This document shows positions 35,918 to 45,114 of a stretch of 64,000 nucleotides of DNA, piece after piece; within the stretch, counting starts at the first letter, position 1; each line of letters starts with the position of its first letter. This DNA comes from Caballeronia insecticola. GTDB taxonomy: Bacteria; Pseudomonadota; Gammaproteobacteria; Burkholderiales; Burkholderiaceae. The notes under the pieces are model-generated. The model saw only the letters and a list, made by a program, of their open reading frames with translations, was not told the origin of the DNA and ran no database searches. The translations under genes and the position numbers were made by a program. The DNA is taken from positions 558,001 through 622,000 of the forward strand of contig NC_021294.1 of the NCBI RefSeq assembly GCF_000402035.1. The letters run 5' to 3'.

Positions 35918-35999
35918 CGTCACGGGCATTCTTCCTGCTGTGTGGATGCGCCAGCCGCTCATCCACTTCCGCATCGGGCGGCGCTCAGGGAGAACGATC

Positions 36000-36884
36000 A
36001 TGAACGAGCCACACACCGCGGCATCGCCCAAAGGGGGCTCCGCGGGCGCGGATTCGCCGAACCTCGATAGCGCCGAGCAGGAACAGGCCGCCGAACACAC
36101 CGCCCCGCATGCGCTCGTCATCCACGAAATCGTTCGCGAAGAAGGCGAACTCGCGATGGAGCGCACGTTCGCCGCGCTGATGGCGTCCGCGTTTGCCGCC
36201 GGCCTGTCGATGGGGTTTTCGTTTCTCGTCCAGTCCATCCTGGAAAGTGCGCTGCCGCAGACGAGCTGGAGCGGGCTGGTGTCGAGCTTCGGCTATACGA
36301 TCGGCTTCGTCTTCGTGATTCTCGGCAAGCAGCAGCTTTTCACGGAAAGCACGCTGACGGCGGTGCTGCCGGTGCTCACACGGCGCGATCTCAAGACGCT
36401 GATGAAGACGCTGCGGCTCTGGGCGATCGTGCTGTTTTTCAATCTCGTCGGCACGACGACCTTCGCGGCCATCCTGCAAATTCGCGGCGTGTTCTCGCCC
36501 GAAGTGACCGATGCGCTCGCCGAAGTCGCGATGACGCCGCTTTCCGCCGAATTCGGCGTGACTGTGGTGCGCGGCGTGTTTTCCGGCTGGCTGATCGCGT
36601 TGATGGTGTGGCTTCTGCCGAGCGCGCGTTCGGCGCGTCTTCTGACCATTTTGCTCGTGACGTACACGGTCGCGGTGAGCAAGCTCACGCATGTGATCGC
36701 CGGATCGGTGGAAGCGGCCTATGCCGTAATGATCGACGCCGCCAGCGTCTCCGATTACTTCCTCGTGTTCCTCATCCCGACGTTCATCGGCAACGTGATA
36801 GGCGGCGTGTCGCTCGTCGCGATCGTCAATCATGCGGCCATTGCGCCGGAAATCGCGGACGCGCCGCGCCCGCGTGCGGACTGA
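36000..36884 (+). CDS. formate/nitrite transporter family protein (YfdC-like)
   Basis: 294 aa from the ATG at 36000. About 45 hydrophilic residues precede six TM helices. Conserved FNT-like segments include FAAGLSMGFSF, LGKQQLFTESTL, NLVGTTTFA and NVIGGVSLVA. The YfdC branch has no firmly known substrate. It starts 82 nt after the Ni/Co transporter gene. Confidence 0.85.
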   Translation: MNEPHTAASPKGGSAGADSPNLDSAEQEQAAEHTAPHALVIHEIVREEGELAMERTFAALMASAFAAGLSMGFSFLVQSILESALPQTSWSGLVSSFGYTIGFVFVILGKQQLFTESTLTAVLPVLTRRDLKTLMKTLRLWAIVLFFNLVGTTTFAAILQIRGVFSPEVTDALAEVAMTPLSAEFGVTVVRGVFSGWLIALMVWLLPSARSARLLTILLVTYTVAVSKLTHVIAGSVEAAYAVMIDAASVSDYFLVFLIPTFIGNVIGGVSLVAIVNHAAIAPEIADAPRPRAD

Positions 36885-36907
36885 CCCCGCCCGGCTTCAC
36901 GAGTTGC

Positions 36908-37240
36908 TTACTTGTTGCTGCCCGCGCCCGTGCCGTACAGACCGTTGCCGAAGCCGCCGCCGCCGTCCGCCTTCTGATCCTTTGCGGGCTTGGCGCTGCG
37001 GCCCTGCGCCGCGTCCTTCGATTGCGGCTTGTTCGACTCCTGCATCACGTTGCCGGACGGTTCGGTCCGTGACGACGAATCGGATTGACGGCCTTCTTGA
37101 CGCTCGGAACCGCTGCCGTTCGTGATCTGCGCGACGCCAACCGTGCTGAACGTCGCGAAGAGACCCGCGAACAGCGCATTCGAAAGCGTGGACGAGGGGC
37201 GGCGCGGGCTGCGCGCACGGTCGAATTGAAGCGTGAACAT
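36908..37240 (-). CDS. exported low-complexity protein
   Basis: 110 aa from the ATG at 37240, with GGGAGC upstream. The N-terminus has a signal-peptide-like helix (LSNALFAGLFATFSTVGVA, about 20-38). The remainder is polar and disordered (Ser/Gln/Lys/Asp), ending in GGGGFGNGLYGTGAGSNK. Probably periplasmic; function unknown. Convergent with the FNT gene. Confidence 0.6.
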   Translation of the reverse strand: MFTLQFDRARSPRRPSSTLSNALFAGLFATFSTVGVAQITNGSGSERQEGRQSDSSSRTEPSGNVMQESNKPQSKDAAQGRSAKPAKDQKADGGGGFGNGLYGTGAGSNK

Positions 37241-37433
37241 GGCAGCTCCCGGCGTGATCGAAAGACTATCTTTCGAGCAGGAACGATGCCTGGCGTCCGC
37301 GATAAACGCGTCGACGCAACCGGGTGGGGCGAGTAGTCGTGAGGCCGGCCTGAACGTCGCGCGCTCGGGCTCGATGCGAGCCGCGGGCGCGGACGTGGGA
37401 TCGCGCCGCAGCGCGAGTGGCGAAAGCGGTTCT

Positions 37434-37742
37434 TTACGCCGCTTTCGCCCAGAGCCTGTTGGTCGACCTCCTGCCACGGCCGGAGCCGTCGCGCGGGCCG
37501 GCATCGACGGCGTCGAGCGCGATGCGCAGCGCTTCCACGCGCTGCTTCTGCGCCGGCACGAGCGCGTATCCCTTGACGACGGCGGTCAGCCGCTCGCGCC
37601 AGTACTCGACGTTGAGCGTGCCGGAAGATTGGTTGTGCATCGTGCGAAGCTGCGCGAGCGCGCGCTCGATATGCTGAAGTTCGACGTCCGCCATCGCCGA
37701 GGGCAGCAGGCTGCCCTTGGTCTCGCTATTCTTCTTTTTCAT
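37434..37742 (-). CDS. small hypothetical protein with helical core
   Basis: 102 aa from the ATG at 37742, which has GAGAGGAA upstream. A basic N-terminus (MKKKNSETK) precedes a mostly helical middle (DVELQHIERALAQLRTMHNQ, VEYWRERLTAVVKGYALV) and a Gly/Arg-rich tail. Cytoplasmic. I recognise no named domain. Confidence 0.6.
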   Translation of the reverse strand: MKKKNSETKGSLLPSAMADVELQHIERALAQLRTMHNQSSGTLNVEYWRERLTAVVKGYALVPAQKQRVEALRIALDAVDAGPRDGSGRGRRSTNRLWAKAA

Positions 37743-38029
37743 CTGGTCTTCCTCTCGGCCGTGCGGCGCATGATCCGGTCGATGGATCGCGCGCTGCCCA
37801 GGCACCCCGTTCACCCACGCATTTTTTTGGAAGCTGTCGCGGGTGGCCCTTGCTCTTCTCTTCGGATGACCGATCGTTGCCTGTTATCAACAGACACGAT
37901 CGTTATCAAAAATGTACGCAACGGGGGCCTATAGGCTCCGTCTGTCATCGCACATTCACGTGAGAGCCGGGCGCGGCTTTCGATGTTGCAGCGCGGCGCG
38001 CCGCTAAGTCGGAGGAGTTAAAGGAGCGC

Positions 38030-38311
38030 TTATTCTTCTTGCCCGGCGGACGATTTCCGGCCGCTGCGGCCGATCTGCTCTTCCAGCGCGAGGTCGAACT
38101 TGCTGACTTTGCGCGGCTTGGCGGGGTCGCGGGCGTTCACGAACGCGACGAACGCGTCCATCGGCATGGGTTCGGAGAGTTTCGTCGAGCCGGCGGCGGT
38201 GCGCTCGACGAGGTAGAAGAGGCCGCCGGGCATCGAGACGGCGGCGTACTGCGCGTTGCCGGTGCGCGTCTTGAGCCGTTCGACGGCGCTGATGGCTTTG
38301 GTCGAGCGCAT
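38030..38311 (-). CDS. small conserved hypothetical protein
   Basis: 93 aa, MRSTKAISAVERLKTRTGNA at the start, a beta segment (YAAVSMPGGLFYLVER), then FVAFVNARDPAKPRKVSKFD and an acidic end. It looks like a compact soluble protein. It starts 10 nt after the stop of the lipoprotein gene upstream, so the two are likely co-transcribed. Confidence 0.6.
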   Translation of the reverse strand: MRSTKAISAVERLKTRTGNAQYAAVSMPGGLFYLVERTAAGSTKLSEPMPMDAFVAFVNARDPAKPRKVSKFDLALEEQIGRSGRKSSAGQEE

Positions 38312-38321
38312 GATTCCGTGC

Positions 38322-38687
38322 TTATTTCTGTGGCGTGTCTTGGCTGGTCGGGTCCGACGGCGCGCATTTCTTGCCCGCGCCTTCGATCCACAAGTTCGAT
38401 GCGTGACGCACGCCCGGATAGTAGCGATACGTGGTTTCGCCGTTGTCGTAGCGGATCTTGATGACGTTGGAATCGCCGAATTCGAGCATCGCGCCTTGCG
38501 GAATGGCGGTTTGCTGGAACTTGGCGTCGTGCTTCTTCGCTTCGTCGGCGATACATTGCACGATGCTGTTCACCTTGTTGTCAGTCGACGATTTTTCGAC
38601 TTCGGGCTGTCCCGCGTCTTCGTTGTGAAATTGCCCGCAAGCAGCGATGAACATGGGCAGCGCGAGCGCCGCAGCAAGTTTTCTCAT
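38322..38687 (-). CDS. small lipoprotein
   Basis: 121 aa from the ATG at 38687. Signal MRKLAAALALPMFIAAC with the lipobox Cys at residue 17. The mature part contains two further cysteines (VQCIADEAKK, GAGKKCAPSD) and a beta-rich middle (VIKIRYDNGETTYRYYPG). Envelope protein of unknown function. Confidence 0.7.
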   Translation of the reverse strand: MRKLAAALALPMFIAACGQFHNEDAGQPEVEKSSTDNKVNSIVQCIADEAKKHDAKFQQTAIPQGAMLEFGDSNVIKIRYDNGETTYRYYPGVRHASNLWIEGAGKKCAPSDPTSQDTPQK

Positions 38688-38813
38688 GGTCTTTCCGGTG
38701 AATGATCTCGGGCCATAACACGCCATTAAAGCACAGCGCGCGAGTGGCCCGGTCGGTTTCGCGGCAGTTGCATGACGATGTCGCAGCAAGCCCCGCGCCC
38801 GCGTGCGGCCCGA

Positions 38814-40517
38814 TCAGGCGTCGGGCGGCACGCCGAGCAACGGCAGCGTCCCGCCGACGATGCCCGAGAACACCGGTCCGGCGACCGTGCCGCCGTAGTA
38901 GGTGCCGCCCGTGGGCTCGTCGATCATCACCGCGACGATCAAACGCGGATCGCTCATCGGCGCCATGCCGACGAACGACGCGCGGTACTTGTTGGCCGCA
39001 TAGGAGCGCCCGATCTGCTTGCGCGCCGTGCCGGTTTTGCCGCCGACGCGATAGCCTTCGACCGCCGCCGCCCGTCCCGTGCCGCCTTCGCCGATCGCCA
39101 TTTCGAGCATGTTGCGCACGGCCTTCGCCGTGGCGGGCTGCGTGACCTGATGCGACTGCCGCCGCGTTTCGTCGTGAATCAGCGTCGCGGTGTGAAAGCG
39201 GCCGTCGCCGGCATAGGCGGTGTAGATCTGCGCGATCTGCACGAGCGACAGCGACAGGCCGTAGCCGTACGCCATCGTCGCCTGCTCGATCGGCTTCCAG
39301 CGTTCATACGCGCGCAGCCGGCCGGTCGCCGCGCCCGGAAACGTCAGCTCGGGCGCGCGGCCGATGCCGTATTCGCGGTATTTGTCCCAGATGGTCTTCG
39401 CGGGAAGCTGCAACGCCAGCTTCGTCAGCGCGACGTTGCTCGACATCTGCACCGCCTGCGCCACCGTGATGACGCCGTGATTCGACGTGTCGTGAATCAC
39501 GTTCGGGCCAATTTTCATGGTGCCCGGCGTCGTGTCGATGCGCGTCTCCGGCCGCACGCGGCCCAGATCGATCGACAACGCGGCGACGAGCGGCTTGATC
39601 GTCGAGCCGGGTTCGAAGGTGTCGGTGAGCGCGCGGTTGCGCAGCTGCTCGCCGGTGAGGCGCGTGCGGTCGTTCGGATCGAAGCTGGGATAGTTGGCGA
39701 GCGCGAGCACTTCGCCGTTCCTCGCATCGAGCACGACGACGCTGCCCGCCCGCGCCTTGTGCTTCGCGATCGCCGCCTTCAGTTGCGAATGCGCGAGTTG
39801 CTGGATGCGCCGGTCGATGGTCAGCTGAATGGTCTCGCCGTTTTGCGGCAGATCGGTTTCGCCGATCTGCGAGACGACGCGCCCGAGCCGGTCGCGGATC
39901 ACTTCGCGCTGGCCGGCTTCGCCCGTCAGACGCGCGTCGGCGGCAAGCTCGACGCCTTCCTGGCCGTGATCCTCGTTATTCGTGAAGCCGACCACGTGCG
40001 CCGCCGATTCGCCTTCGGGATAGAAGCGCTTGGTATCCGGCACGAGCGTGATGCCCGCGCGCCCGATCGTCGCGATGCGCTCGGCGGTTTCCGCCTCGAC
40101 TTGCCGCTTGAGCAGCACGAACGCGCGCGTCGCCTCGATGCGCCGCTGCAATTCCTTCGGCGGCATGTCGAGCAGGCGCGCGATTTCGTTGCCGTGATCG
40201 CCGTCGAAGAGCTTCGGCGTGGCCCAGACTTCGTACGTGGCGAGGCTGACCGCGAGCATCGCGCCGTTCCGATCGACGATGCGTCCGCGCGTCGCCGACA
40301 GCGCCAGCGTGCGCTGATAACGCTTCTGGCCTTCGCCGATATAGAACTTATGGTCGATCACCTGCACCCACAGCGCGCGTCCGGCGAGCGCGAGAAACGC
40401 CGCCGTCAAACCGACGACGACCAGGCGCGAGCGCCAGGGCGGCAACCGGGTCGCCAGCACCGTGCTGCGATGATGCGTCTGGAAATCGCTGCCGCCCCGC
40501 GTCTTCTTCTTGAACAT
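38814..40517 (-). CDS. FtsI-like class B penicillin-binding protein
   Basis: 567 aa. A single N-terminal TM helix (about 31-52) anchors a dimerisation domain and a transpeptidase domain. The active-site motifs are complete: S305-TI-K308 in PGSTIKP, SSN at 359-361 and KTGT at 494-497. It crosslinks septal or lateral peptidoglycan. It is not in a division-cell-wall gene cluster, so it is probably a second FtsI-type paralogue rather than the essential one. Confidence 0.9.
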   Translation of the reverse strand: MFKKKTRGGSDFQTHHRSTVLATRLPPWRSRLVVVGLTAAFLALAGRALWVQVIDHKFYIGEGQKRYQRTLALSATRGRIVDRNGAMLAVSLATYEVWATPKLFDGDHGNEIARLLDMPPKELQRRIEATRAFVLLKRQVEAETAERIATIGRAGITLVPDTKRFYPEGESAAHVVGFTNNEDHGQEGVELAADARLTGEAGQREVIRDRLGRVVSQIGETDLPQNGETIQLTIDRRIQQLAHSQLKAAIAKHKARAGSVVVLDARNGEVLALANYPSFDPNDRTRLTGEQLRNRALTDTFEPGSTIKPLVAALSIDLGRVRPETRIDTTPGTMKIGPNVIHDTSNHGVITVAQAVQMSSNVALTKLALQLPAKTIWDKYREYGIGRAPELTFPGAATGRLRAYERWKPIEQATMAYGYGLSLSLVQIAQIYTAYAGDGRFHTATLIHDETRRQSHQVTQPATAKAVRNMLEMAIGEGGTGRAAAVEGYRVGGKTGTARKQIGRSYAANKYRASFVGMAPMSDPRLIVAVMIDEPTGGTYYGGTVAGPVFSGIVGGTLPLLGVPPDA

Positions 40518-40565
40518 CGTGGTCTTGTGATTAAGCTTGGTTGTGCCGGTGGCGATGTCCGCGCA

Positions 40566-41405
40566 TCACGGAAGCCGTGACAGCGCGGCGTCGAGTTCTT
40601 CCGGCAGACGAATGCCGATTTCGCTTTCGAGCACACGGCGCAAATCCGCCACGCTCGCGAGATCGCGTTGTTCGCTGCCCGCGTGCTCGTCGTGCGTGTG
40701 ATGAACGTGCAGGCGCCGGTTGAACAGGCCGTAACGCACGCCGGGCGCAAGACGCGCGGCAAGCAGGTTGTGCACGAACACGGATTGCGGATAGGTCGAC
40801 ACGAAATGATTGGCCATCTCGTAGTCGGCGTCGTATTGCGGATCGAGATCGAAGCGATAGACCGGCGCCCAGTGGCCGTTCACATGCGCCTGTAGCACGT
40901 AGCTGCGCGGCTCGCCGCCAATGTCTTCCAGACGGAACGCGCCGTGCGGCGTAATCTGTTCGAGGCCCGCTTCGAACGCGAGCGGCGCGGACAGCACCAT
41001 GCCGCCGAAGCCGACATCGGTGAGATAGGTGCCTTCGTCGAGATCGACCAGCAGGAGCATGTGGGTGCGCGCGGGCATGTCCGGCGCGTCGCGCCCCCAC
41101 AGGACGCGGCCCGCGAAACTGCGCACGCGAAAACCCAGCGTCTGCAGTACGCTGCGCAAGAGCAGGTTATGTTCGTAGCAGTAGCCGCCGCGTCGGCTGG
41201 TCACGAGCTTGCGCTGAATCGACGCGAGATCGAGTTTCACGGGACGGCCGAGCAGCACGTCGAGATTTTCGAAGGGAATCGCCTGCGGATGCAGCAAGTG
41301 CAGCGCGCGCAAGGTGTCGAGCGTCGCCGGCGGATGCGCCGGACCGCTATAACCGATGCGCGCGAAGTACGCAGTAAGGTCGATGGAAGTGTCGTGTGCG
41401 TTCAT
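40566..41405 (-). CDS. nat: arylamine N-acetyltransferase
   Basis: 279 aa from the ATG at 41405. The NAT catalytic triad is visible: Cys76 in RRGGYCYEHN, His115 in RTHMLLLV and Asp130 in LTDVGFGG. It transfers acetyl from acetyl-CoA to arylamines and hydrazines in the cytoplasm. The frame is open further upstream, but the usual family length supports this start. Confidence 0.93.
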   Translation of the reverse strand: MNAHDTSIDLTAYFARIGYSGPAHPPATLDTLRALHLLHPQAIPFENLDVLLGRPVKLDLASIQRKLVTSRRGGYCYEHNLLLRSVLQTLGFRVRSFAGRVLWGRDAPDMPARTHMLLLVDLDEGTYLTDVGFGGMVLSAPLAFEAGLEQITPHGAFRLEDIGGEPRSYVLQAHVNGHWAPVYRFDLDPQYDADYEMANHFVSTYPQSVFVHNLLAARLAPGVRYGLFNRRLHVHHTHDEHAGSEQRDLASVADLRRVLESEIGIRLPEELDAALSRLP

Positions 41406-41614
41406 GTGGTTTCCGGCCCCGGTCGGCTTTTCCGTGTCGCAAGGTCTGTGCGCGTCCTCATCAGCGCGCATATTTTACGACACGAAAGGTGAAAAATTAC
41501 AAAAAGCATACGAACAACGATGCGCGTGCTTTCGACGCGACGTCCGGGTGAACTGTGCCGCAACACCCGTGGTCTTTCCAAGGTTCAAGCGCAACTCATA
41601 AGGGGCGACACGCC

Positions 41615-43216
41615 ATGTCGAATGAAGCGAACGAAGCGAACCAGTCGAATCAAGCGAACCAGTCGAATCAAACGAAGCAGTCGAACCCGGCGCCCGAGAC
41701 CTGTGCCGGCAAGCATCCCGCGCCGCCGTGCACGCTGGTGATTTTCGGCGCGGGCGGCGATCTCACGAAGCGGCTGCTGATGCCGTCGCTCTACAACCTC
41801 GCCGCCGACAAGCTGCTCGACGACGATATGCAGATCATCGGCGTGAATCATGGCGAGCGCGAGACGTCGGAATGGCGCGACGAACTCACGCAGTCGTTGC
41901 GCAAGTTCGCCGCCGACAAAGCCGCGACCTTCCACACGACGCAGCTCAACGAGCAGGCGTGGAGCTGGGTCACCCAGCGCCTCGAATACTTTCCCGGCGA
42001 ATTCACGGAGGACGAAACCTTCGCGCGGCTCAAGGAGCGGCTCGCGAAGGCGAAGTCGGGCAACGTGTTGTTCTATCTGGCGGTAGGCGCGCGCTTTTTT
42101 TCGCCGATCGTCGAGCATCTCGGCGCGGCCGGGCTGCTCGAAGAGAAGGACGGCAACTTCCGGCGGCTCGTGATCGAGAAGCCGTTCGGCAGCGATCTCG
42201 CGTCGGCGCGCGAGCTGAACGGCTGCATTCTCAAGTACGCGGGCGAGTCGCAGGTCTATCGCATCGACCATTTTCTCGGCAAGGACACGGTGCAGAGCAT
42301 TCTCGCCGTGCGCTTCGCCAACGCGATGTTCGAACCGATCTGGCGGCGCGAGTACATCGACAACGTGCAGATCACGGCGGCGGAGACCATCGGCGTGGAA
42401 GGGCGCGGCAAGTTCTACGAGCAGACCGGCGCGTTCCGCGACATGCTGCCGAACCATCTGTTCCAACTGCTCGGCATGGTGGCGATGGAGCCGCCCAATT
42501 CGTTCGATGCCGAATCCGTGCGCGACAAGAAAGCCGAAGTCTTCGACGCGATCAAGCCGCTCTCGGCCAATGACGTCGTGCTCGGCCAGTACGAAGCCGG
42601 ACCGGCGGGGCCGGGTTATCGCGAAGAAGCTGGCGTCGATCCGGACAGCCGCACCGAAACCTATGCGGCCGCGCGCGTATATGTCGACAACTGGCGCTGG
42701 GCGGGCGTGCCGTTCTATCTGCGCACGGGCAAGCGTCTGAGCGAGCGCCGCACGGAAATCTCGATTCAGCTCAAAGCCGTGCCGTTCCTGCTGTTCCGCG
42801 ACACGCCCGTCGACGCGCTCACGCCGAACGTGTTCACGCTGCGCATCGATCCCGCGCACGGCACGACCTTCGATTTCAACGTGAAGGTGCCCGGCCCGGT
42901 CATGCAGATCGGCAAGGTGCGTTCGGCCTTCAATTACGCCGATTTCTTCGCGGAGCGCGCGAACGTCGGCTATGAGACGCTGCTCTACGACTGCATGCTC
43001 GGCGACGAGACGCTGTTCCAGCGCGCGGACAGCATCGAAACGGCGTGGGCCGCCGTGGATCGCGTGCTGCATCCGGACAGTCCGTTGCCGGTGCGCGGCT
43101 ATGCGGCCGGCAGTGCGGGTCCGGCGGAAGCGGATCAAATGCTGGCGCAGGACGGCCGCACGTGGCGTTCGCTGACCGAGACGCGCGACACGCACGACGC
43201 GGGCAAGAAGGACTGA
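41615..43216 (+). CDS. zwf: glucose-6-phosphate 1-dehydrogenase
   Basis: 533 aa. NADP-binding LVIFGAGGDLTKRLLMP, substrate and active-site block YRIDHFLGKDTVQ, and C-terminal GYETLLYDCMLGDETLFQRA are all typical. It makes 6-phosphogluconolactone, feeding the Entner-Doudoroff and pentose phosphate routes. The N-terminus is unusual: about 27 residues of Asn/Ser/Gln/Ala repeats (NEANEANQSNQANQSNQ) precede the conserved part. First gene of a unit with the glucokinase and HAD genes. Confidence 0.95.
   Translation: MSNEANEANQSNQANQSNQTKQSNPAPETCAGKHPAPPCTLVIFGAGGDLTKRLLMPSLYNLAADKLLDDDMQIIGVNHGERETSEWRDELTQSLRKFAADKAATFHTTQLNEQAWSWVTQRLEYFPGEFTEDETFARLKERLAKAKSGNVLFYLAVGARFFSPIVEHLGAAGLLEEKDGNFRRLVIEKPFGSDLASARELNGCILKYAGESQVYRIDHFLGKDTVQSILAVRFANAMFEPIWRREYIDNVQITAAETIGVEGRGKFYEQTGAFRDMLPNHLFQLLGMVAMEPPNSFDAESVRDKKAEVFDAIKPLSANDVVLGQYEAGPAGPGYREEAGVDPDSRTETYAAARVYVDNWRWAGVPFYLRTGKRLSERRTEISIQLKAVPFLLFRDTPVDALTPNVFTLRIDPAHGTTFDFNVKVPGPVMQIGKVRSAFNYADFFAERANVGYETLLYDCMLGDETLFQRADSIETAWAAVDRVLHPDSPLPVRGYAAGSAGPAEADQMLAQDGRTWRSLTETRDTHDAGKKD
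41617..41688 (+). repeat. imperfect short repeats encoding the Asn/Gln-rich N-terminus of zwf
   Basis: Units close to GCGAAC(C/G)A and CAGTCGAATCAA recur across about 70 bp, for example AACCAGTCGAATCAA twice. All stay in frame with zwf. Slipped-strand changes in multiples of three would alter only the tail. Confidence 0.6.
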
Positions 43217-43244
43217 ACTCATCCCACTACAAGGACAATCAAGC

Positions 43245-44066
43245 GTGAGCACGGAATCCAGAACCAAACAGAAGACACACGTGACCGCGGACAAGCTCGC
43301 GATCAAGGCCGAGCGCATTCTCGCGATCGATATCGGCGGGACGGGGTTGAAGGCCGCAATCATCTCGGAGGACGGCGAGATGAAAAGCGAGCGCCTGCGC
43401 GTGCCGACGCCGAGCCCGGCCAAGCCGCAGACGGTCGTCGAGACGCTGATCGAGCTCGTGAAGCCGATCGTCGAGACGCCGCCGACGCATATCTCGATCG
43501 GCTTTCCGGGCGTCGTGCGCGACAACGTCGTGCTGACCGCGCCGAATCTCGGCACCTCGTACTGGCGCGGCGTTCCGCTTGCGCAACTGCTGTCCGCGCA
43601 ACTGGGCGGCGCGCCGGCGCGCATGATCAACGACGCGGAAATGCAGGGGCTCGCGGCAATCGAAGGGCGCGGCATCGAGATGGTGTTGACGCTCGGCACC
43701 GGCGCGGGCACGGCGCTCTTTCGCGACGGCGAACTGATGCCGCATCTGGAACTCGCGCATCATCCGGTCGCGAAGGACAAGACTTACGACGAGTACATCG
43801 GCAACGCGGCGCGCGAGAAGGCGGGCAAGAAGCGCTGGAGCCGGCGCGTGGAGAAGATCATCGACATTCTCGCGACGCTCGTGAACTACGACCGTCTGTG
43901 GATCGGCGGCGGCAACGCGGCGCACATCAAGTTCAAGCTGCCCGATAACGTGGCGATCGTATCGAACGCGGCGGGCATCGAGGGCGGCGCGAAGCTGTGG
44001 CATCCGCGTTCCGTGCGGGAGACGCGGCAACTGCCGCATTTCAACGCGCGTGAAGGAGAGCATTGA
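43245..44066 (+). CDS. ROK-family glucokinase, polyphosphate glucokinase-like
   Basis: 273 aa. Phosphate-binding LAIDIGGTGLKAA (about 26-38), RVPTPSPAKP, GFPGVVRDN, INDAEMQGLA and the second phosphate loop LTLGTGAGTALF follow the order of bacterial polyphosphate glucokinases. It would phosphorylate glucose for the zwf product encoded just upstream. Use of polyphosphate rather than ATP is inferred only from the sequence type. It starts 28 nt after zwf. Confidence 0.8.
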   Translation: MSTESRTKQKTHVTADKLAIKAERILAIDIGGTGLKAAIISEDGEMKSERLRVPTPSPAKPQTVVETLIELVKPIVETPPTHISIGFPGVVRDNVVLTAPNLGTSYWRGVPLAQLLSAQLGGAPARMINDAEMQGLAAIEGRGIEMVLTLGTGAGTALFRDGELMPHLELAHHPVAKDKTYDEYIGNAAREKAGKKRWSRRVEKIIDILATLVNYDRLWIGGGNAAHIKFKLPDNVAIVSNAAGIEGGAKLWHPRSVRETRQLPHFNAREGEH

Positions 44067-44950
44067 TGAGCGCCGGCGGCCGATACGGCCTGCACAGCGC
44101 AACCGGCGACGGCGCCGCGGCTTTTGCTGCGCTCGCGCGGGTGGAACTCGTCGTCACGGACTGCGACGGCACGCTGCTCTACACCGACAAGACGCTCGGC
44201 GAGCCCGCAAAGGACGCCGTGCGCCGCCTGCACGAAGCCGGCGTGCGCTTCACCGCGGCGAGCAGCCGGCCGGGCAAGGGCATGCGGCATATCGTCGAGG
44301 CGCTTCAGGTGGACATGCCGTACGCGTCCTACAACGGCGGCAGCATGGTGCGGCCGGGCACGTGGGAAGTGCTGTCGTCGCACAAGCTGCCGCGCGACGT
44401 CGTGCAGACTTCGCTGGACGCGCTCGCCGCCGCGAACGTCGACGCATGGGTGTTCATCGACGATGCGTGGTATCTGACCAATCCCGACGCGACTTACGTG
44501 CCGCTGGAGACGCGCACGGTCGGCTATGAAGGCGTGCGCGTTGCGCGTTTCGACGACATCGATCTCGATTCGGTCGACAAGATCGTCGGCTCGACGCCCG
44601 ACACCGAGCGGCTCGCGCGCGTCGAAAGCGACTTGCAGAAGCAGTTGGAAGGGCGGGGCCACGCGGCGCGCTCGCAGACGTACTACCTGGACGTCACGAA
44701 TCTCGACGCGAACAAAGGCACGGCGGTGCGTGAGCTGGCGCGTATCGCGAACGTGCCGCTCGAGCGCGTGGCCGTGCTCGGCGACATGGGCAACGACGTG
44801 GCAATGTTCGAGATCGCGGGGGTCTCGATCGCGATGGGACAGGCGTCGGAGACGGTGCAGCGTCGCGCGAGCCTGGTGTCGAACAGCAACGACGACGACG
44901 GCTTCGCGCTCGGCATCGACGCCATTCTGGCTGCGCGCGCCGGCCGGTGA
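44066..44950 (+). CDS. HAD-family hydrolase (Cof/IIB type)
   Basis: 294 aa. HAD motif I is VTDCDGTLLYTD, the IIB cap is in the middle, and motifs III/IV read NKGTAVRELARIA and VLGDMGNDVAMFE. Likely a sugar-phosphate phosphatase. Its ATG overlaps the glucokinase stop (TGATG), so it is translationally coupled and probably acts on hexose phosphates in the same pathway. Confidence 0.88.
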   Translation: MSAGGRYGLHSATGDGAAAFAALARVELVVTDCDGTLLYTDKTLGEPAKDAVRRLHEAGVRFTAASSRPGKGMRHIVEALQVDMPYASYNGGSMVRPGTWEVLSSHKLPRDVVQTSLDALAAANVDAWVFIDDAWYLTNPDATYVPLETRTVGYEGVRVARFDDIDLDSVDKIVGSTPDTERLARVESDLQKQLEGRGHAARSQTYYLDVTNLDANKGTAVRELARIANVPLERVAVLGDMGNDVAMFEIAGVSIAMGQASETVQRRASLVSNSNDDDGFALGIDAILAARAGR

Positions 44951-45114
44951 AGGCGATGCGGCATCGACGCGTGGCGCCGCCTGTGCGGCAAAGCGCGAGG
45001 CATGCCGCCGCGTCGAAGTCGGATTGATCCGCGGTGAGTCAGAAGCGTGCGCTGCGGATCAGGCGGACGCTATGAGAACACTACAAGCGGGTGAGGCTGT
45101 CGTGCTTAACGTGC

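Noticed and set aside
38772..40580. 602-codon plus-strand open frame opposite the penicillin-binding protein
   Set aside because: The minus-strand PBP has all catalytic motifs; the plus frame is Arg/Ala/Asp low complexity.
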